64,000 nucleotides of DNA from CAYYYG01 sp964476135 (GCA_964476135.1 CAYYYG010000002.1:1-64000); one strand, 5' to 3'. Shown: positions 51,120 to 60,608, numbered from the stretch's first letter. The notes: generated by a model from the sequence alone, not told the origin. Made by a program: numbers and translations.

Positions 51120-51618
51120 TTTTTTCCAGACCACCCTTCAATTCGACTACTAGACGTCCTCTTACTCTAGTCTGTACAATTTTAACTGAATATTCGATTT
51201 CAAGATCAGATAGCGATTTATATATGTCGGCAGCTGCGTTTTTTTCAAGATATTTTCCACCAGTGTCCACATGATAAAGCATTTCTCGAATGAGAGCCTC
51301 AGCTTGAAGCGCTGTAAGATTGTTGCTTAAAATTTTTTCATAGGCCAATAGCATTTGGTCATGCGTGCCTAGTCGAGCAATAATGAACAAGTGGCTCAAT
51401 GATATGGTCTTGCTATAGTAGCCGTCACGGACTATTTCAGGTAGTTTGATCAATCTAAGAATATGACAAATATATGCCGGCTTATAATTAAGTTTTTCTG
51501 CGAGGTCCTTAACACGTACTTTTTTCTCTGTTTTTAAACGATGCAGTACTACAGCTTTATTGAAATAATCTTCTTCTTTTCTAACTTGTTCCAGCAGCCT
51601 GACTGTTTCCGCGTCCAT
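51076..51618 (-). CDS. Orphan ParB-type HTH protein
   Basis: A 180-aa protein with a ParB/KorB-like helix-turn-helix region: LHRLKTEKKVRVKDLAEKLN then YKPAYICHILRLIKLPEIVR (about 25-64), followed by the SLSHLFIIARLGTHDQM helices. The N-terminal CTPase/nuclease half of ParB is absent and the C-terminus (about 130-180) is a small alpha/beta part without a match. No parA or parS is seen. It may be a DNA-binding regulator, not the partition protein. A TGATAAAAT promoter with 6 nt to the ATG gives a leaderless start. It converges on lepB with a 44-bp overlap. Confidence 0.72.
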   Translation of the reverse strand: MDAETVRLLEQVRKEEDYFNKAVVLHRLKTEKKVRVKDLAEKLNYKPAYICHILRLIKLPEIVRDGYYSKTISLSHLFIIARLGTHDQMLLAYEKILSNNLTALQAEALIREMLYHVDTGGKYLEKNAAADIYKSLSDLEIEYSVKIVQTRVRGRLVVELKGGLEKTTPALLSILQKMKG

Positions 51619-51624
51619 AAAGAT

Positions 51625-51633
51625 ATTTTATCA
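51625..51633 (-). promoter_or_regulatory. Extended -10 promoter, leaderless start of the ParB-HTH gene
   Basis: TGATAAAAT on the minus strand (hexamer 51625-51630), then 6 nt to the ATG at 51618. Confidence 0.6.
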
Positions 51634-51662
51634 GAAATACAGTCTTTATATTTTGGATTTAT

Positions 51663-51914
51663 TTATGAAGCATCAACGGCGACGTACTGCCTACCATATC
51701 TTGAAAAAAAGCGAACTACGCCTCCCCTTGCGGCAACGATAGTATGATCGCGTGAGACGATTACCCCGTCCGCCCCATGGACTTTAGTACCTCGCTGTCT
51801 AATTATGATATTCCCCGATTTGACAGTTTGTCCACCATAAACCTTTATACCTAATCTTTTTGATATAGAATCTCTATTTCCTCTTACAGCTCTTTGTGCT
51901 TTTGTATGTGCCAT
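51663..51914 (-). CDS. rpmA: 50S ribosomal protein L27
   Basis: Ribosomal protein L27, whose N-terminus reaches the peptidyl transferase centre. It is 83 aa with NRDSISKRLGIKVYGGQTVK, GNIIIRQRGTKVHGADGVIV and SRDHTIVAARGGVVRF. The start MAHTKAQRA has no extra leader peptide of the kind cleaved in Firmicutes. It follows rplU by 5 bp, the usual pair. Confidence 0.97.
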   Translation of the reverse strand: MAHTKAQRAVRGNRDSISKRLGIKVYGGQTVKSGNIIIRQRGTKVHGADGVIVSRDHTIVAARGGVVRFFSRYGRQYVAVDAS

Positions 51915-51919
51915 ATTTG

Positions 51920-52225
51920 TTAGATTTTTGTAATCTTGATTTTTGTCAATTGAGGCCTGAATCCGGTTACGCGTCGGTATCTGACCTTAGACTTAAATCG
52001 GGCTACTCTGATTTTATCACCTTTTACAGTTGCTAAAATCGTCGCTTTAACTGTTTTTTCTAGTAAAGGAGTCCCGATTTCAGATGATTTTCCGGAAAAG
52101 ATAGCCATAGCAGGCATTTCTACAACATCATTCTCCTTACCATCTATTTTATCGATAAATAACTCATCTTGTTCTTTTACCAAGTATTGTTTTCCACCTG
52201 ATTTGATAACTGCGAGTGTTTGCAT
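51920..52225 (-). CDS. rplU: 50S ribosomal protein L21
   Basis: Ribosomal protein L21, 101 aa, with the family start LAVIKSGGKQYLVKEQDELF, a KATILATVKGDKIRVARFK segment and the end KVRYRRVTGFRPQLTKIKI. First gene of rplU-rpmA with its own TATAAT promoter 10 nt upstream. Confidence 0.97.
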   Translation of the reverse strand: MQTLAVIKSGGKQYLVKEQDELFIDKIDGKENDVVEMPAMAIFSGKSSEIGTPLLEKTVKATILATVKGDKIRVARFKSKVRYRRVTGFRPQLTKIKITKI

Positions 52226-52235
52226 AATAGCAATA

Positions 52236-52263
52236 ATTATACCTGAAAATACACGATCTGCAA
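52236..52263 (-). promoter_or_regulatory. Promoter of rplU-rpmA
   Basis: TTGCAG (52258-52263), a 16-bp spacer and TATAAT (52236-52241) on the minus strand, with 10 nt to the ATG at 52225. Confidence 0.65.
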
Positions 52264-52279
52264 GCGTAATTGTGCAGAT

Positions 52280-53317
52280 TTATAAAGGTAAAAGAGACAT
52301 GGCAAAAAGCAATGTTACAAGTGAGGATCCACCGTAGGATATAAGAGGCAGAGTTATACCGGTTATGGGCACCATTCCCAAATTCATACCTATATTGATA
52401 AAAACTTGAAATAAAAACATACTTAAAAACCCCAGAATCATATAAAAATTGAAGGCCTCTTCCTCCGATTTTCTATGGTGATATCTTAATAATCGTTGTA
52501 CCAGATATACGAATATCATCGCATAAAGCAGAATCACAACAAATCCACCGACAAATCCGAACTGCTCTACCAAAGAAGAATAAGCAAAATCCGTATGATT
52601 TTCTGGCAAAAAATGCAGCTGTGATTGTGTTCCCAGCCCTAACCCCCTACCAATCAGCTTGCCTGATCCTACCGTGATTATAGCTTGAGTCATATTATAC
52701 GAAGATCCTTGTCTGTCAACATGAGGACTGATAAAACTTAAAATTCTTGCTTTTTGATAATCTTTAAGAGTATATATCCCGATAGGCAGTGAGACTATAG
52801 TGATAATTGTCAAGAAAAGCAAGTATCTCTTGGGTATTGAAGAAAACAAAATCATCGTCATAAACACAACCGTATATACCATTGCACTTCCGAGATCGGG
52901 CTGCTTGAATATAATCAAAGTAGGAATAGCAAACAGCAGACAAAATTTGAAAAACGTACTGAGTGTCGGTTCTTTTCTTCTTACGGCAGATAACGCTTGC
53001 GCAAAATACAATATGAAAAAAATCTTAAAAAATTCAGAGGGTTGGAAGTTGAAAACATATAGGTCTATCCATCTTTTGGAACCCCTTGCTTCCAGTCCGA
53101 CAATGTAAGTAATCGATAAAATAATTACAAATAAAATATAAAAATTCAAGGAATTTATCTTGAAAAATCTTATACCTACACGTCGGCCGACAAAATAAAG
53201 AAAAAGACCCACAACCATATACTCGATATAGTTCCAGACAAGATTATTATTTATGCCCAATAAATTGAAGAATCCAAAGACACACAAAAATAATGTTGGT
53301 AAAAGGAGGCCGATCAT
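52280..53317 (-). CDS. rodA: SEDS peptidoglycan polymerase, RodA-like
   Basis: A 345-aa SEDS-family glycan polymerase with about ten membrane helices. Features: GLEARGSKRWIDLYVFNFQP then SEFFKIFFILYFAQAL, PDLGSAMVY, GSGKLIGRGLGLGTQSQLHF with PENHTDFAYS, and PLISYGGSSLV near the end. I call it RodA because an FtsW paralogue is in the dcw cluster at 61392. It begins 14 bp after ileS. It has no partner PBP gene in the window. Confidence 0.9.
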   Translation of the reverse strand: MIGLLLPTLFLCVFGFFNLLGINNNLVWNYIEYMVVGLFLYFVGRRVGIRFFKINSLNFYILFVIILSITYIVGLEARGSKRWIDLYVFNFQPSEFFKIFFILYFAQALSAVRRKEPTLSTFFKFCLLFAIPTLIIFKQPDLGSAMVYTVVFMTMILFSSIPKRYLLFLTIITIVSLPIGIYTLKDYQKARILSFISPHVDRQGSSYNMTQAIITVGSGKLIGRGLGLGTQSQLHFLPENHTDFAYSSLVEQFGFVGGFVVILLYAMIFVYLVQRLLRYHHRKSEEEAFNFYMILGFLSMFLFQVFINIGMNLGMVPITGITLPLISYGGSSLVTLLFAMSLLPL

Positions 53318-53331
53318 ATAGTTCTATCTTA

Positions 53332-56280
53332 TTATAATAAGGCGAATTCTTGACCGTATTCGATAGAATCGATAAGAACCGACTGCCTTATTATTTGCTC
53401 GAATTCTTTATACTCCGTCGGCAACCGCACTGCCACTTTTTGATCAGCGACGATATTGGCAGTTTTCCTCGCTGCCTGGATGCTTCTTATTAAATCACGA
53501 ACCCTACCTTCAGCGGCCAAACTTGGAGTGATGTTAGTATCGAATACGACCTCAATGTTATCTCCGCCTGCGTTTAACACTACTTCCTTTACATTCAACT
53601 CTTCCTTTATCAGGTTAACGTATTGATAATTATAATTTTCGGCGAATTTACGTCCCCGAGGTAGTTTTATGTCCGCCATCGCTAACGGCTGTCTGAGTTT
53701 GATTTTAGACTCCTTACGCACTCTGTGGGCTATTTCTACAATTTCGCGGACAAACTGCATATCTGCTATCACCCTATCTTCTGATTTCAATTCAAGAAGT
53801 GGCCAACTGGCCATATGCACAGATTCTTCTCCTGTAAGATCTGTGTAGATCTCCTCTGTTATAAAGGGTAGGATTGGTGAAAGTATTATCGATAAATTGA
53901 CTAGAATCTTAAACAAGGCTGTGTAGAATCCCCGTTTGTCTGCTTCATTTTTTGAATGTATAAATACCCGATTACGGCTTCGTCGTATAAACCAAGTAGA
54001 CAGATCCTCAACGAATTTTTCGACAGCAGCCGAGGCATCGCGTGAACTATATGCATCAAGCGACTCTTCATATGCTTTCACAGTCGTATCAAGACGATTA
54101 ATTATCCATATATCAAGAATATTTGTAAACTGCTCCACCGTGGCTTTACTATCAAATTTATCAAGTGCCGTGTATTCTTTATAGAACTTGTATATGTTCC
54201 ATAGCATTAGATAAAACTTACGTCGTACTTCATCGGCTTTTTTATATCCGAACAGCATATTTTCAGCTGGATTTTCACGCGCAAACATCCATCGCATGAC
54301 ATCTACGCCGATTTTGTCGGCTCCTTCGTTGAATTCTATCGAGTTGCCCCAGCTTTTATGCATCGCTCGTCCATCTTCCCCAAGCAATGTTCCAAAACCG
54401 AGCACTCGCTTGAAGGGCGCTGAATCTTCCATAACCGTCGCTTCCGCAATTAGGGCATAAAACCAATTCTTAAATTGACCGGGGAAAGATTCGGTAATGA
54501 AATCTACCGGATACCATTTTTTCCACGTACTCTTGTCCTTGTTATATAAAGGCTCCTTGTTGTTGTCTGAAATCGTCGAAAAGGGCACTATACCCGCATC
54601 CAACCAAGGATTTCCGACATCCTCTATGCGACTTATGCTTAAACCACATTTTTTACAATTTATTTTTACTTCATCGACATATGGCTTGTGTGGGGTTTTT
54701 CCTTCAAACTGGTCCCACCCGGATACCGCCCTCTCCTTAAGCTCTTCCTTTGAACCGATAATCTCGAATATTCCACATTTTTTACATTCATAAATCGGCA
54801 AGGACAGCCCCCAATAGCGGTTTTTTTTACTGATGAGCCAGTCGTGCATATTGTTCAACCAGTCAAGCTCGCGATCCAAGCCGAATTCCGGCATCCATTT
54901 GATCTCTTTTGCGACCTTTATCATTCTCTCTCTGAGAGTTGAACTATCACCCTTTTTCGAGATAAGAGTGGGAAGGTCCATTGCGATATACCATTCATCA
55001 GCTACTTTCCATACAAGCTCGGTTTTACAGCGCCAGCAAGCCGGATAGCGGTGTTTGTAGCGATGGATATTAAATATCCAGTGTTCACCTTTCGATTCCC
55101 GTACTTTAAGGGCATCGAAAATAAGCTCCGGGTGCTTTTTTGCATTTTTTCCTGACAGAAATCCCATCGTATCGAGATAATCGGCATTGTCCGCAATTAC
55201 CGGGATCATCGGCAGCCCAAGCTGTTTGCCAAGCTTGAAGTCCTCTATGCCGGCAGAAACGGCGGTATGGACCATTCCTGTGCCTTCCTCTGGACTAATA
55301 GGAAGAATCATCGGGTCCGTCGGAATAACTTCATGAAATTTTTTGTGCTTTATTACCTTTTTGACAGCGGGCAACTCATCGAATGGTCCTGAATATTTCA
55401 AGCCAACAAGTTTATTTCCCGCAACTTTCTGTAATTCTTTACCAAATTTATCGCCAACTACACGTTTGACCGCATCTGATGCCAACCATATTTTTCGACC
55501 GTCGACCAATTCCACTTGAGAATATTTTAGTTCAACATCGACTGCGACTGCGATATTTGCGGGTATAGTCCAGGGCGTCGTGGTCCAGATTAATAAATAT
55601 TCATTCTCTCGATCGAGAATTGGCAAAAGCAAGTATATCGCCTCATGCACCAGTTCTTTATAGTCTTCCGTCAACATTTCATGCTGAGAAATCGCCGTCT
55701 CACACCTCGGACACCATGGTACGGATTCGCTTCCCTTATAAATCCAGCCGTTTTCGTGGCAAATTTTCAGAAACTTCCAGATCATGTAGTTATTATCATC
55801 ACTCATCGTAAAATATGAATTATCCCAATCCATAAAATAGGCAAGTCTTTTGGACTGATCGGTTTGGATGGAGGAATATTTCATCACACGATCTTTGCAG
55901 AGCTGAACAAATTTGGCTATCGATGCTTTTTTATCGCCGGGAACCAAATTTTCGATATCTTTTTTCGACTTCAATTTCAGTTCTTTTTCAACTTCCACCT
56001 CGACCCAAAGCCCCTGACAGTCAAATCCATTTTGAAACCGCTGCTTGAAGCCCTTTAGATTGTGGTATTTTTGCCAAAGATCTTTATATGTGCGTCCCCA
56101 TGCGTGATGGACACCCATGGGGTTATTAGCTGTGATCGGACCATCTTGAAAAGAATAATATTTTTTTGCCTTGCTGTTTTTTTTAAGATATTTTTTAATG
56201 ATTCCCGAGTTATACCAATGCTTGAGCCATTTCTTTTCCATGGCAATAAAATCATGTGAAGGTTTATTTTGTTCTGTCAT
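53332..56280 (-). CDS. ileS: Isoleucyl-tRNA synthetase, type 2 (eukaryote-like)
   Basis: Charges tRNA-Ile. It is 982 aa. The class I HIGH motif is in the form HHAWG (58-62, PMGVHHAWGRTYKD) and the KMSKS loop is MHKSWGN, both typical of the type 2 enzymes that are often mupirocin-resistant. The editing (CP1) domain has WTTTPWTIPANIAVAV. Zinc-type Cys pairs are seen (CPRCETA, CKKCG). An ideal promoter (TTGAGA-17-TACAAT) places the transcription start on the ATG, so the message would be leaderless. Confidence 0.97.
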   Translation of the reverse strand: MTEQNKPSHDFIAMEKKWLKHWYNSGIIKKYLKKNSKAKKYYSFQDGPITANNPMGVHHAWGRTYKDLWQKYHNLKGFKQRFQNGFDCQGLWVEVEVEKELKLKSKKDIENLVPGDKKASIAKFVQLCKDRVMKYSSIQTDQSKRLAYFMDWDNSYFTMSDDNNYMIWKFLKICHENGWIYKGSESVPWCPRCETAISQHEMLTEDYKELVHEAIYLLLPILDRENEYLLIWTTTPWTIPANIAVAVDVELKYSQVELVDGRKIWLASDAVKRVVGDKFGKELQKVAGNKLVGLKYSGPFDELPAVKKVIKHKKFHEVIPTDPMILPISPEEGTGMVHTAVSAGIEDFKLGKQLGLPMIPVIADNADYLDTMGFLSGKNAKKHPELIFDALKVRESKGEHWIFNIHRYKHRYPACWRCKTELVWKVADEWYIAMDLPTLISKKGDSSTLRERMIKVAKEIKWMPEFGLDRELDWLNNMHDWLISKKNRYWGLSLPIYECKKCGIFEIIGSKEELKERAVSGWDQFEGKTPHKPYVDEVKINCKKCGLSISRIEDVGNPWLDAGIVPFSTISDNNKEPLYNKDKSTWKKWYPVDFITESFPGQFKNWFYALIAEATVMEDSAPFKRVLGFGTLLGEDGRAMHKSWGNSIEFNEGADKIGVDVMRWMFARENPAENMLFGYKKADEVRRKFYLMLWNIYKFYKEYTALDKFDSKATVEQFTNILDIWIINRLDTTVKAYEESLDAYSSRDASAAVEKFVEDLSTWFIRRSRNRVFIHSKNEADKRGFYTALFKILVNLSIILSPILPFITEEIYTDLTGEESVHMASWPLLELKSEDRVIADMQFVREIVEIAHRVRKESKIKLRQPLAMADIKLPRGRKFAENYNYQYVNLIKEELNVKEVVLNAGGDNIEVVFDTNITPSLAAEGRVRDLIRSIQAARKTANIVADQKVAVRLPTEYKEFEQIIRQSVLIDSIEYGQEFALL

Positions 56281-56286
56281 AGGGGT

Positions 56287-56315
56287 ATTGTAAATGAAAA
56301 TATGTAAAATCTCAA
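56287..56315 (-). promoter_or_regulatory. Leaderless promoter of ileS
   Basis: TTGAGA (56310-56315), a 17-bp spacer and TACAAT (56287-56292) on the minus strand, then 6 nt to the ATG at 56280. It is one of the best-formed promoters in the window. Confidence 0.75.
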
Positions 56316-56335
56316 CAATTCGGACTCATGCAGCA

Positions 56336-57478
56336 CTACTTTTTTCTCATAAATGCAGGTATTTCCAAGGGGTCGTCTTCGATAAATTCGGTCTCATCAA
56401 AATCCTTCAGTTCGGGTTCGTTTTTTTGCTCGACGGTTGGTGCTGTTGATGCTGTGGAAACCGATGATTGCGTTTTCGGCTCTTCGATTATGGGGTTTTT
56501 TTTGAACTTGAAAAGCTGTACTCTAGCCTCATCGTAGCGCGTGGCGATCAGAGTAATTCTAATTTCATCTGACATCGATTCGTCAATTGCGGCTCCGAAT
56601 ATTATATCGGCGTTTGGATCGGCTGCTTTTGTGATGAGTGATGCTGCCTCATCGATTTCTGCCATGGACAGATCGCGTCCTCCAATTACATTAAATAAAA
56701 TTCCTCTGGCGCCCTCTATTGTGGCATCGAGTAACGGAGATGAAATTGCTTGCTTAATTGCTGTTATAGCGCGCTTATCACCCGATCCGACTCCGATACC
56801 CATAATTGCGGTTCCGGAATTACTCATAACCGTACGTACATCGGCAAAGTCAACATTAATAAGTCCTGGGAGAATTATAAGTTCGGCAATCCCTTTAACT
56901 CCCTGGTGAAGGACAGAGTCGATTTTCTTAAAAGCTTCAAGGACAGGCGTTTTTTTGTCTATAACCTGAAGAATGCGCTGATTTGGCACAATTATTAGCG
57001 TATCCACCTTTTCCTTTAACTGGGAAATACCATCCTCGGCGCTCATACGACGCTTTGCCCCTTCAAATTCAAAAGGTTTTGTGACAACCGCAACTGTAAG
57101 CGCACCCGTATTTTTGGCTACTTCAGCGACTATCGGAGCTGCCCCTGTGCCAGTACCACCGCCTTCACCCGCAGTTATAAAAATCATGTCTGCTCCTGTT
57201 ATTTCTTCTTTGATTTTATCTTTGGATTCCTCAGCAGCCATTCTTCCCACTTCCGGATCACCACCGGAACCAAGCCCTTTTGTAAGCTTCTCGCCTATTT
57301 GTATTTTCGTGTCTGCCTTATTATGAAGTAATGCCTGAGCATCTGTATTTATGGCCACAAACTCAACTCCAGGAATTCCACCTTCCGTAATCATGGAAGA
57401 TATGGCGTTTCCGCCTCCTCCTCCAACGCCAATAACTTTAATCTTGGCCGCCTGGCCAGCATGTGGCTTAATCAGCAT
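56336..57478 (-). CDS. ftsZ: Cell division protein FtsZ
   Basis: Tubulin-like GTPase that forms the division ring. It is 380 aa. The GTP site has VIGVGGGGGNA (15-25) and the tubulin signature GGGTGTG at 106-112. The T7 loop is seen in NVDFADVRTVMSN. A variable acidic linker is followed by the conserved C-terminal peptide DPLEIPAFMRKK, which binds FtsA. It follows ftsA by 10 bp. Confidence 0.98.
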   Translation of the reverse strand: MLIKPHAGQAAKIKVIGVGGGGGNAISSMITEGGIPGVEFVAINTDAQALLHNKADTKIQIGEKLTKGLGSGGDPEVGRMAAEESKDKIKEEITGADMIFITAGEGGGTGTGAAPIVAEVAKNTGALTVAVVTKPFEFEGAKRRMSAEDGISQLKEKVDTLIIVPNQRILQVIDKKTPVLEAFKKIDSVLHQGVKGIAELIILPGLINVDFADVRTVMSNSGTAIMGIGVGSGDKRAITAIKQAISSPLLDATIEGARGILFNVIGGRDLSMAEIDEAASLITKAADPNADIIFGAAIDESMSDEIRITLIATRYDEARVQLFKFKKNPIIEEPKTQSSVSTASTAPTVEQKNEPELKDFDETEFIEDDPLEIPAFMRKK

Positions 57479-57488
57479 GGATTTGACT

Positions 57489-58763
57489 TTAAGGAATAAA
57501 CTGTTTCAAGAAACTTTTTATCGAATCTACCGGATTTCCCATATTAACTCCCCGGAACATTTTATTAAAATTTTTCGTTACCGGCTGATGCGATTCGGGA
57601 ACTTCTTCACGAGCATATAATACCAAACCTATGGTAGCTGCGTATTGCGGATCTAAAATTTCATCAACAAGTCCTGTTGCTTTATCCGGCACGCCAACTC
57701 TGATCGGTAGACCAACGATCTTTTTTCCCATTTCAATCATCCCAACCGTATGTGCGCCACCACCGGTAATCACCAATCCTGAAGGAATCTGTTTTGCAAA
57801 TCCGCTTTTTTCGATAGCTTCAGCCGCATATTTATATATCTCCTCTAGCCTGGGACCAATTATACCATCTAAGACAGTTTTAACCGATATCGGCTCTATT
57901 TGCTCGGGAATTCCGATTTCTGCTGTATTCAAATTCTCGCTGTGTCTGGTTTTGAGGTCTCCTTGCATTTTATAGCGATTGCTCAGATGTAATTTTATTT
58001 TTTCTGCCGATTGCAAAGAAACTCTGAGTCCGACCGCGATGTCGTTTGTTATATGTTTAGCGCCGACTGGCAAAGAAACCGAGTGCGATAGCGCTCCCTC
58101 GACATACATACACATATCAACCTTGCCACCTCCAATATCTATAACGGCAACACCTAAATCTTTTTCAGTGTCCGTAAGAACAGCCTCAGCCGCGGATAAA
58201 CCGGAAAAAATTTCACCAACAGGTTCTATTCCTAAATCTGATATACAGCGCTCTATGTTTTTCAGATTAGTTGTCGAAGCGGTAATGATATGCGTATCGA
58301 TTTCAAGTCTTACCCCGGTCATGCCAACCGGATTGCGTATACCGGCTTGTCCGTCAACGCTGTATTCACGTGGGGATACCTCAATTATTTGTCTAGTCGT
58401 GGAAAGTGAAATCGCCCGAGCCGCTTCGATAACCCTCACAACATCTTCCCGCGCTATTTCACCCTGAGGATTGGAAACTGCCACCACTCCATGCGAGTTT
58501 AAGGAAGAAATATGGGGACCTCCAACCGATACGTATGCAGTTGTGATCTTGTGCCCCGCCATTCTTTCCGCTTTTTCCACACTCTCCTCGACGGCTGTTG
58601 TCACTTGATCAATATCGACTATAAGACCTTTCTTGACACCCTTTGATTGTGTAGCATTGAAACCGATGATTCGTATTTCATCGTGTTCTTTTGACTCGAG
58701 AGCAACGACAGTCGCGATTTTGGAGCTCCCTATATCGATCCCGCATATAATTTTTTCCGACAT
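57489..58763 (-). CDS. ftsA: Cell division protein FtsA
   Basis: Actin-like ATPase that ties FtsZ to the membrane. It is 424 aa with the phosphate-1 motif GIDIGSSKIATVVA (8-21), phosphate-2 GVAVIDIGGGKVDM, and the adenosine motif SGLVITGGGAHTVGM. The C-terminal amphipathic targeting helix is SIKSFLKQFIP. It lies between ftsQ and ftsZ in the normal order. Confidence 0.97.
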   Translation of the reverse strand: MSEKIICGIDIGSSKIATVVALESKEHDEIRIIGFNATQSKGVKKGLIVDIDQVTTAVEESVEKAERMAGHKITTAYVSVGGPHISSLNSHGVVAVSNPQGEIAREDVVRVIEAARAISLSTTRQIIEVSPREYSVDGQAGIRNPVGMTGVRLEIDTHIITASTTNLKNIERCISDLGIEPVGEIFSGLSAAEAVLTDTEKDLGVAVIDIGGGKVDMCMYVEGALSHSVSLPVGAKHITNDIAVGLRVSLQSAEKIKLHLSNRYKMQGDLKTRHSENLNTAEIGIPEQIEPISVKTVLDGIIGPRLEEIYKYAAEAIEKSGFAKQIPSGLVITGGGAHTVGMIEMGKKIVGLPIRVGVPDKATGLVDEILDPQYAATIGLVLYAREEVPESHQPVTKNFNKMFRGVNMGNPVDSIKSFLKQFIP

Positions 58764-58782
58764 AAAAATTTTTTAACATGAA

Positions 58783-59523
58783 TTACTGAAGTTTGAGTAC
58801 AGGTTTATCAAACCGCAAATCAAGCGATACATATTCCCGACCTTCGAACTTCAGTTTTGTAATAATCGTTTTAATTTCGTACTTTTGGGCATCCGTACTC
58901 TTCTTCGTTGAAAATATGAACCTCTTATCACTAGAATTTAATACTATCATATCATTTCCGCCAATATCAACCGTATCAACGGAAAGGCCTATGCTGGGCA
59001 AGTAGCTCGCAAGATCCATCGCTTTGATCAAATCGCTGTGCTCGATTGCGTCTCCCACCTGATCTTGATGATAGTTAAGTTTCTGATAATAATTGATTAT
59101 AGGCAGGTTGAGGGAATTAGAATTTTTGACTTTTTTGACGATAACAGACTCTTCACTAAGGGCAAAATATCCTTCATTGACTGTAAGAAGCGCGACAGAT
59201 CGATATGGTACAGCTGCCACCTCAATAGTAGCAGGATATCTCTTTCTGACTGCTGCGGTTTTCACCAGCGGATTAGTTTTTATAATAAGTGATGCTAAAT
59301 CCTCTTCAGAACTATAAATAGTACTACGGCCATAAAGCGTTTCCAAAAAGTACTTATTACCTCCATCTGCCGCTTCGGTGACTATTATGGTTTTTATCCT
59401 AAATTGACGATCAACAACGACATAGACAACCGCAACTATAATTCCAACAAATATTAGTATTAGGTAAATAAAGCCGCGCCTACTTATTTTTGTATATATT
59501 CTTGGTAAAACATCTTTTAGCAT
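58783..59523 (-). CDS. ftsQ: Cell division protein FtsQ/DivIB-like
   Basis: A 246-aa single-pass protein: short cytoplasmic tail, membrane helix (about 18-37), then an outer part with a POTRA-type domain (RIKTIIVTEAADGGNKYFLE) and the beta domain (RYPATIEVAAVPYRSVALLT, then YFALSEESVIV). The arrangement fits FtsQ. The ATG shares its A with the murG stop (TAATG). Confidence 0.88.
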   Translation of the reverse strand: MLKDVLPRIYTKISRRGFIYLILIFVGIIVAVVYVVVDRQFRIKTIIVTEAADGGNKYFLETLYGRSTIYSSEEDLASLIIKTNPLVKTAAVRKRYPATIEVAAVPYRSVALLTVNEGYFALSEESVIVKKVKNSNSLNLPIINYYQKLNYHQDQVGDAIEHSDLIKAMDLASYLPSIGLSVDTVDIGGNDMIVLNSSDKRFIFSTKKSTDAQKYEIKTIITKLKFEGREYVSLDLRFDKPVLKLQ

Positions 59524-60608
59524 TATTTATCAGAATAATAAGATTTCAAAATTATATTAACAGTGTCACGTTTATAATATTCCTCGAGATTTTTAAAATT
59601 GTCATGATATGTATGTATGTTATCCATCATATGAAAAACTGAACTCAATAAATTCTCGTGTGAATCATCCTGACTAAACAGAATGCCCGACCCGGAATCC
59701 TGAAAAATCTCCGCATGCCTCTCCTGTTCACCATGAGCCGACCAGGGAAGCGGAATAAGAATGGCCGGCTTTTTCAAGGCTACCAATTCAAAAAAAGTAT
59801 TGGCGCCTGAACGGCCTATTACCATATCTGATATTGAATAAACATATCCAATCTCTTCAGTATGGAAATGTTGTTTAATGAAATATCTCTGTTTAAGTTT
59901 TGCAGGTAGTGAATCGCGGAGCTTAGAAATTCGGCTGTAATCATCAAATTCCTCAACATTTCCAACCTGGTGTATTATTATGTACTTCTCAAGAAGCTTA
60001 CCAATTATCGACTCGATAAGCACATTCACGCTGTGAGATCCAAGAGAGCCGCCGGTTATATAAATGACAGGGCTGCTTTTATTAATCTGAAAAGGCTTAT
60101 CTATAACATGAAAAATTTGATTTCGAATGGGGTTACCTGTGACCACTGTTTTTTCCTTTTTGAAATATTCTCTTGCTTCAGGAAATGCTAAAAATATTTC
60201 TGTTGCAAACTGCCCGACTAATTGATTGGCTATACCTGGTCTCACTGTCTGCTCATGCGCATAGACTGGGATTCTGAGGCACCAAGCCGCAAATGCGATC
60301 GGTAAACCGACATAACTTCCGAAAGTAAGAACTGCCTCGGGACGCTCATCTTTAATTATTCTGAAGGCTTTTATGAATCCTATGATTAGTTTTTTGATAG
60401 ATTCCCCTATGCGTCCAGCCTGTAAATCTATAAATTTTATATTTCTCTTGTTAATTTCTTGAGCTTCAAAAGTGAGGTTTTTCTCGGAAGAATTGGCGAA
60501 TTTTCGACCGACAAAAATAACATCTATCTTTTTATCGGTTGAGTTGATGATGGCGTCAATAACAGCTAAAGCGGGACTAATATGGCCGCCCGTGATAAGA
60601 AGTTTCAT
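59523..60608 (-). CDS. murG: UDP-GlcNAc transferase MurG
   Basis: Adds GlcNAc to lipid I to make lipid II. It is 361 aa. The N-terminal glycine-rich loop is short (LLITGGHISPALAVI, where most MurG proteins have GGTGGH). The C-terminal donor domain has VIYITGGSLGSHSVNVLIES, VIGRSGANTFFELVALKKPA, and IPLPWSAHGEQERHAE. It is followed directly by ftsQ, so murC and murB are absent at the place they usually occupy. Confidence 0.93.
   Translation of the reverse strand: MKLLITGGHISPALAVIDAIINSTDKKIDVIFVGRKFANSSEKNLTFEAQEINKRNIKFIDLQAGRIGESIKKLIIGFIKAFRIIKDERPEAVLTFGSYVGLPIAFAAWCLRIPVYAHEQTVRPGIANQLVGQFATEIFLAFPEAREYFKKEKTVVTGNPIRNQIFHVIDKPFQINKSSPVIYITGGSLGSHSVNVLIESIIGKLLEKYIIIHQVGNVEEFDDYSRISKLRDSLPAKLKQRYFIKQHFHTEEIGYVYSISDMVIGRSGANTFFELVALKKPAILIPLPWSAHGEQERHAEIFQDSGSGILFSQDDSHENLLSSVFHMMDNIHTYHDNFKNLEEYYKRDTVNIILKSYYSDK

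Noticed and set aside
57979..58467. A 162-codon open frame on the plus strand
   Set aside because: It is antisense to ftsA, which is certain; the reverse frame is a by-product of codon use.
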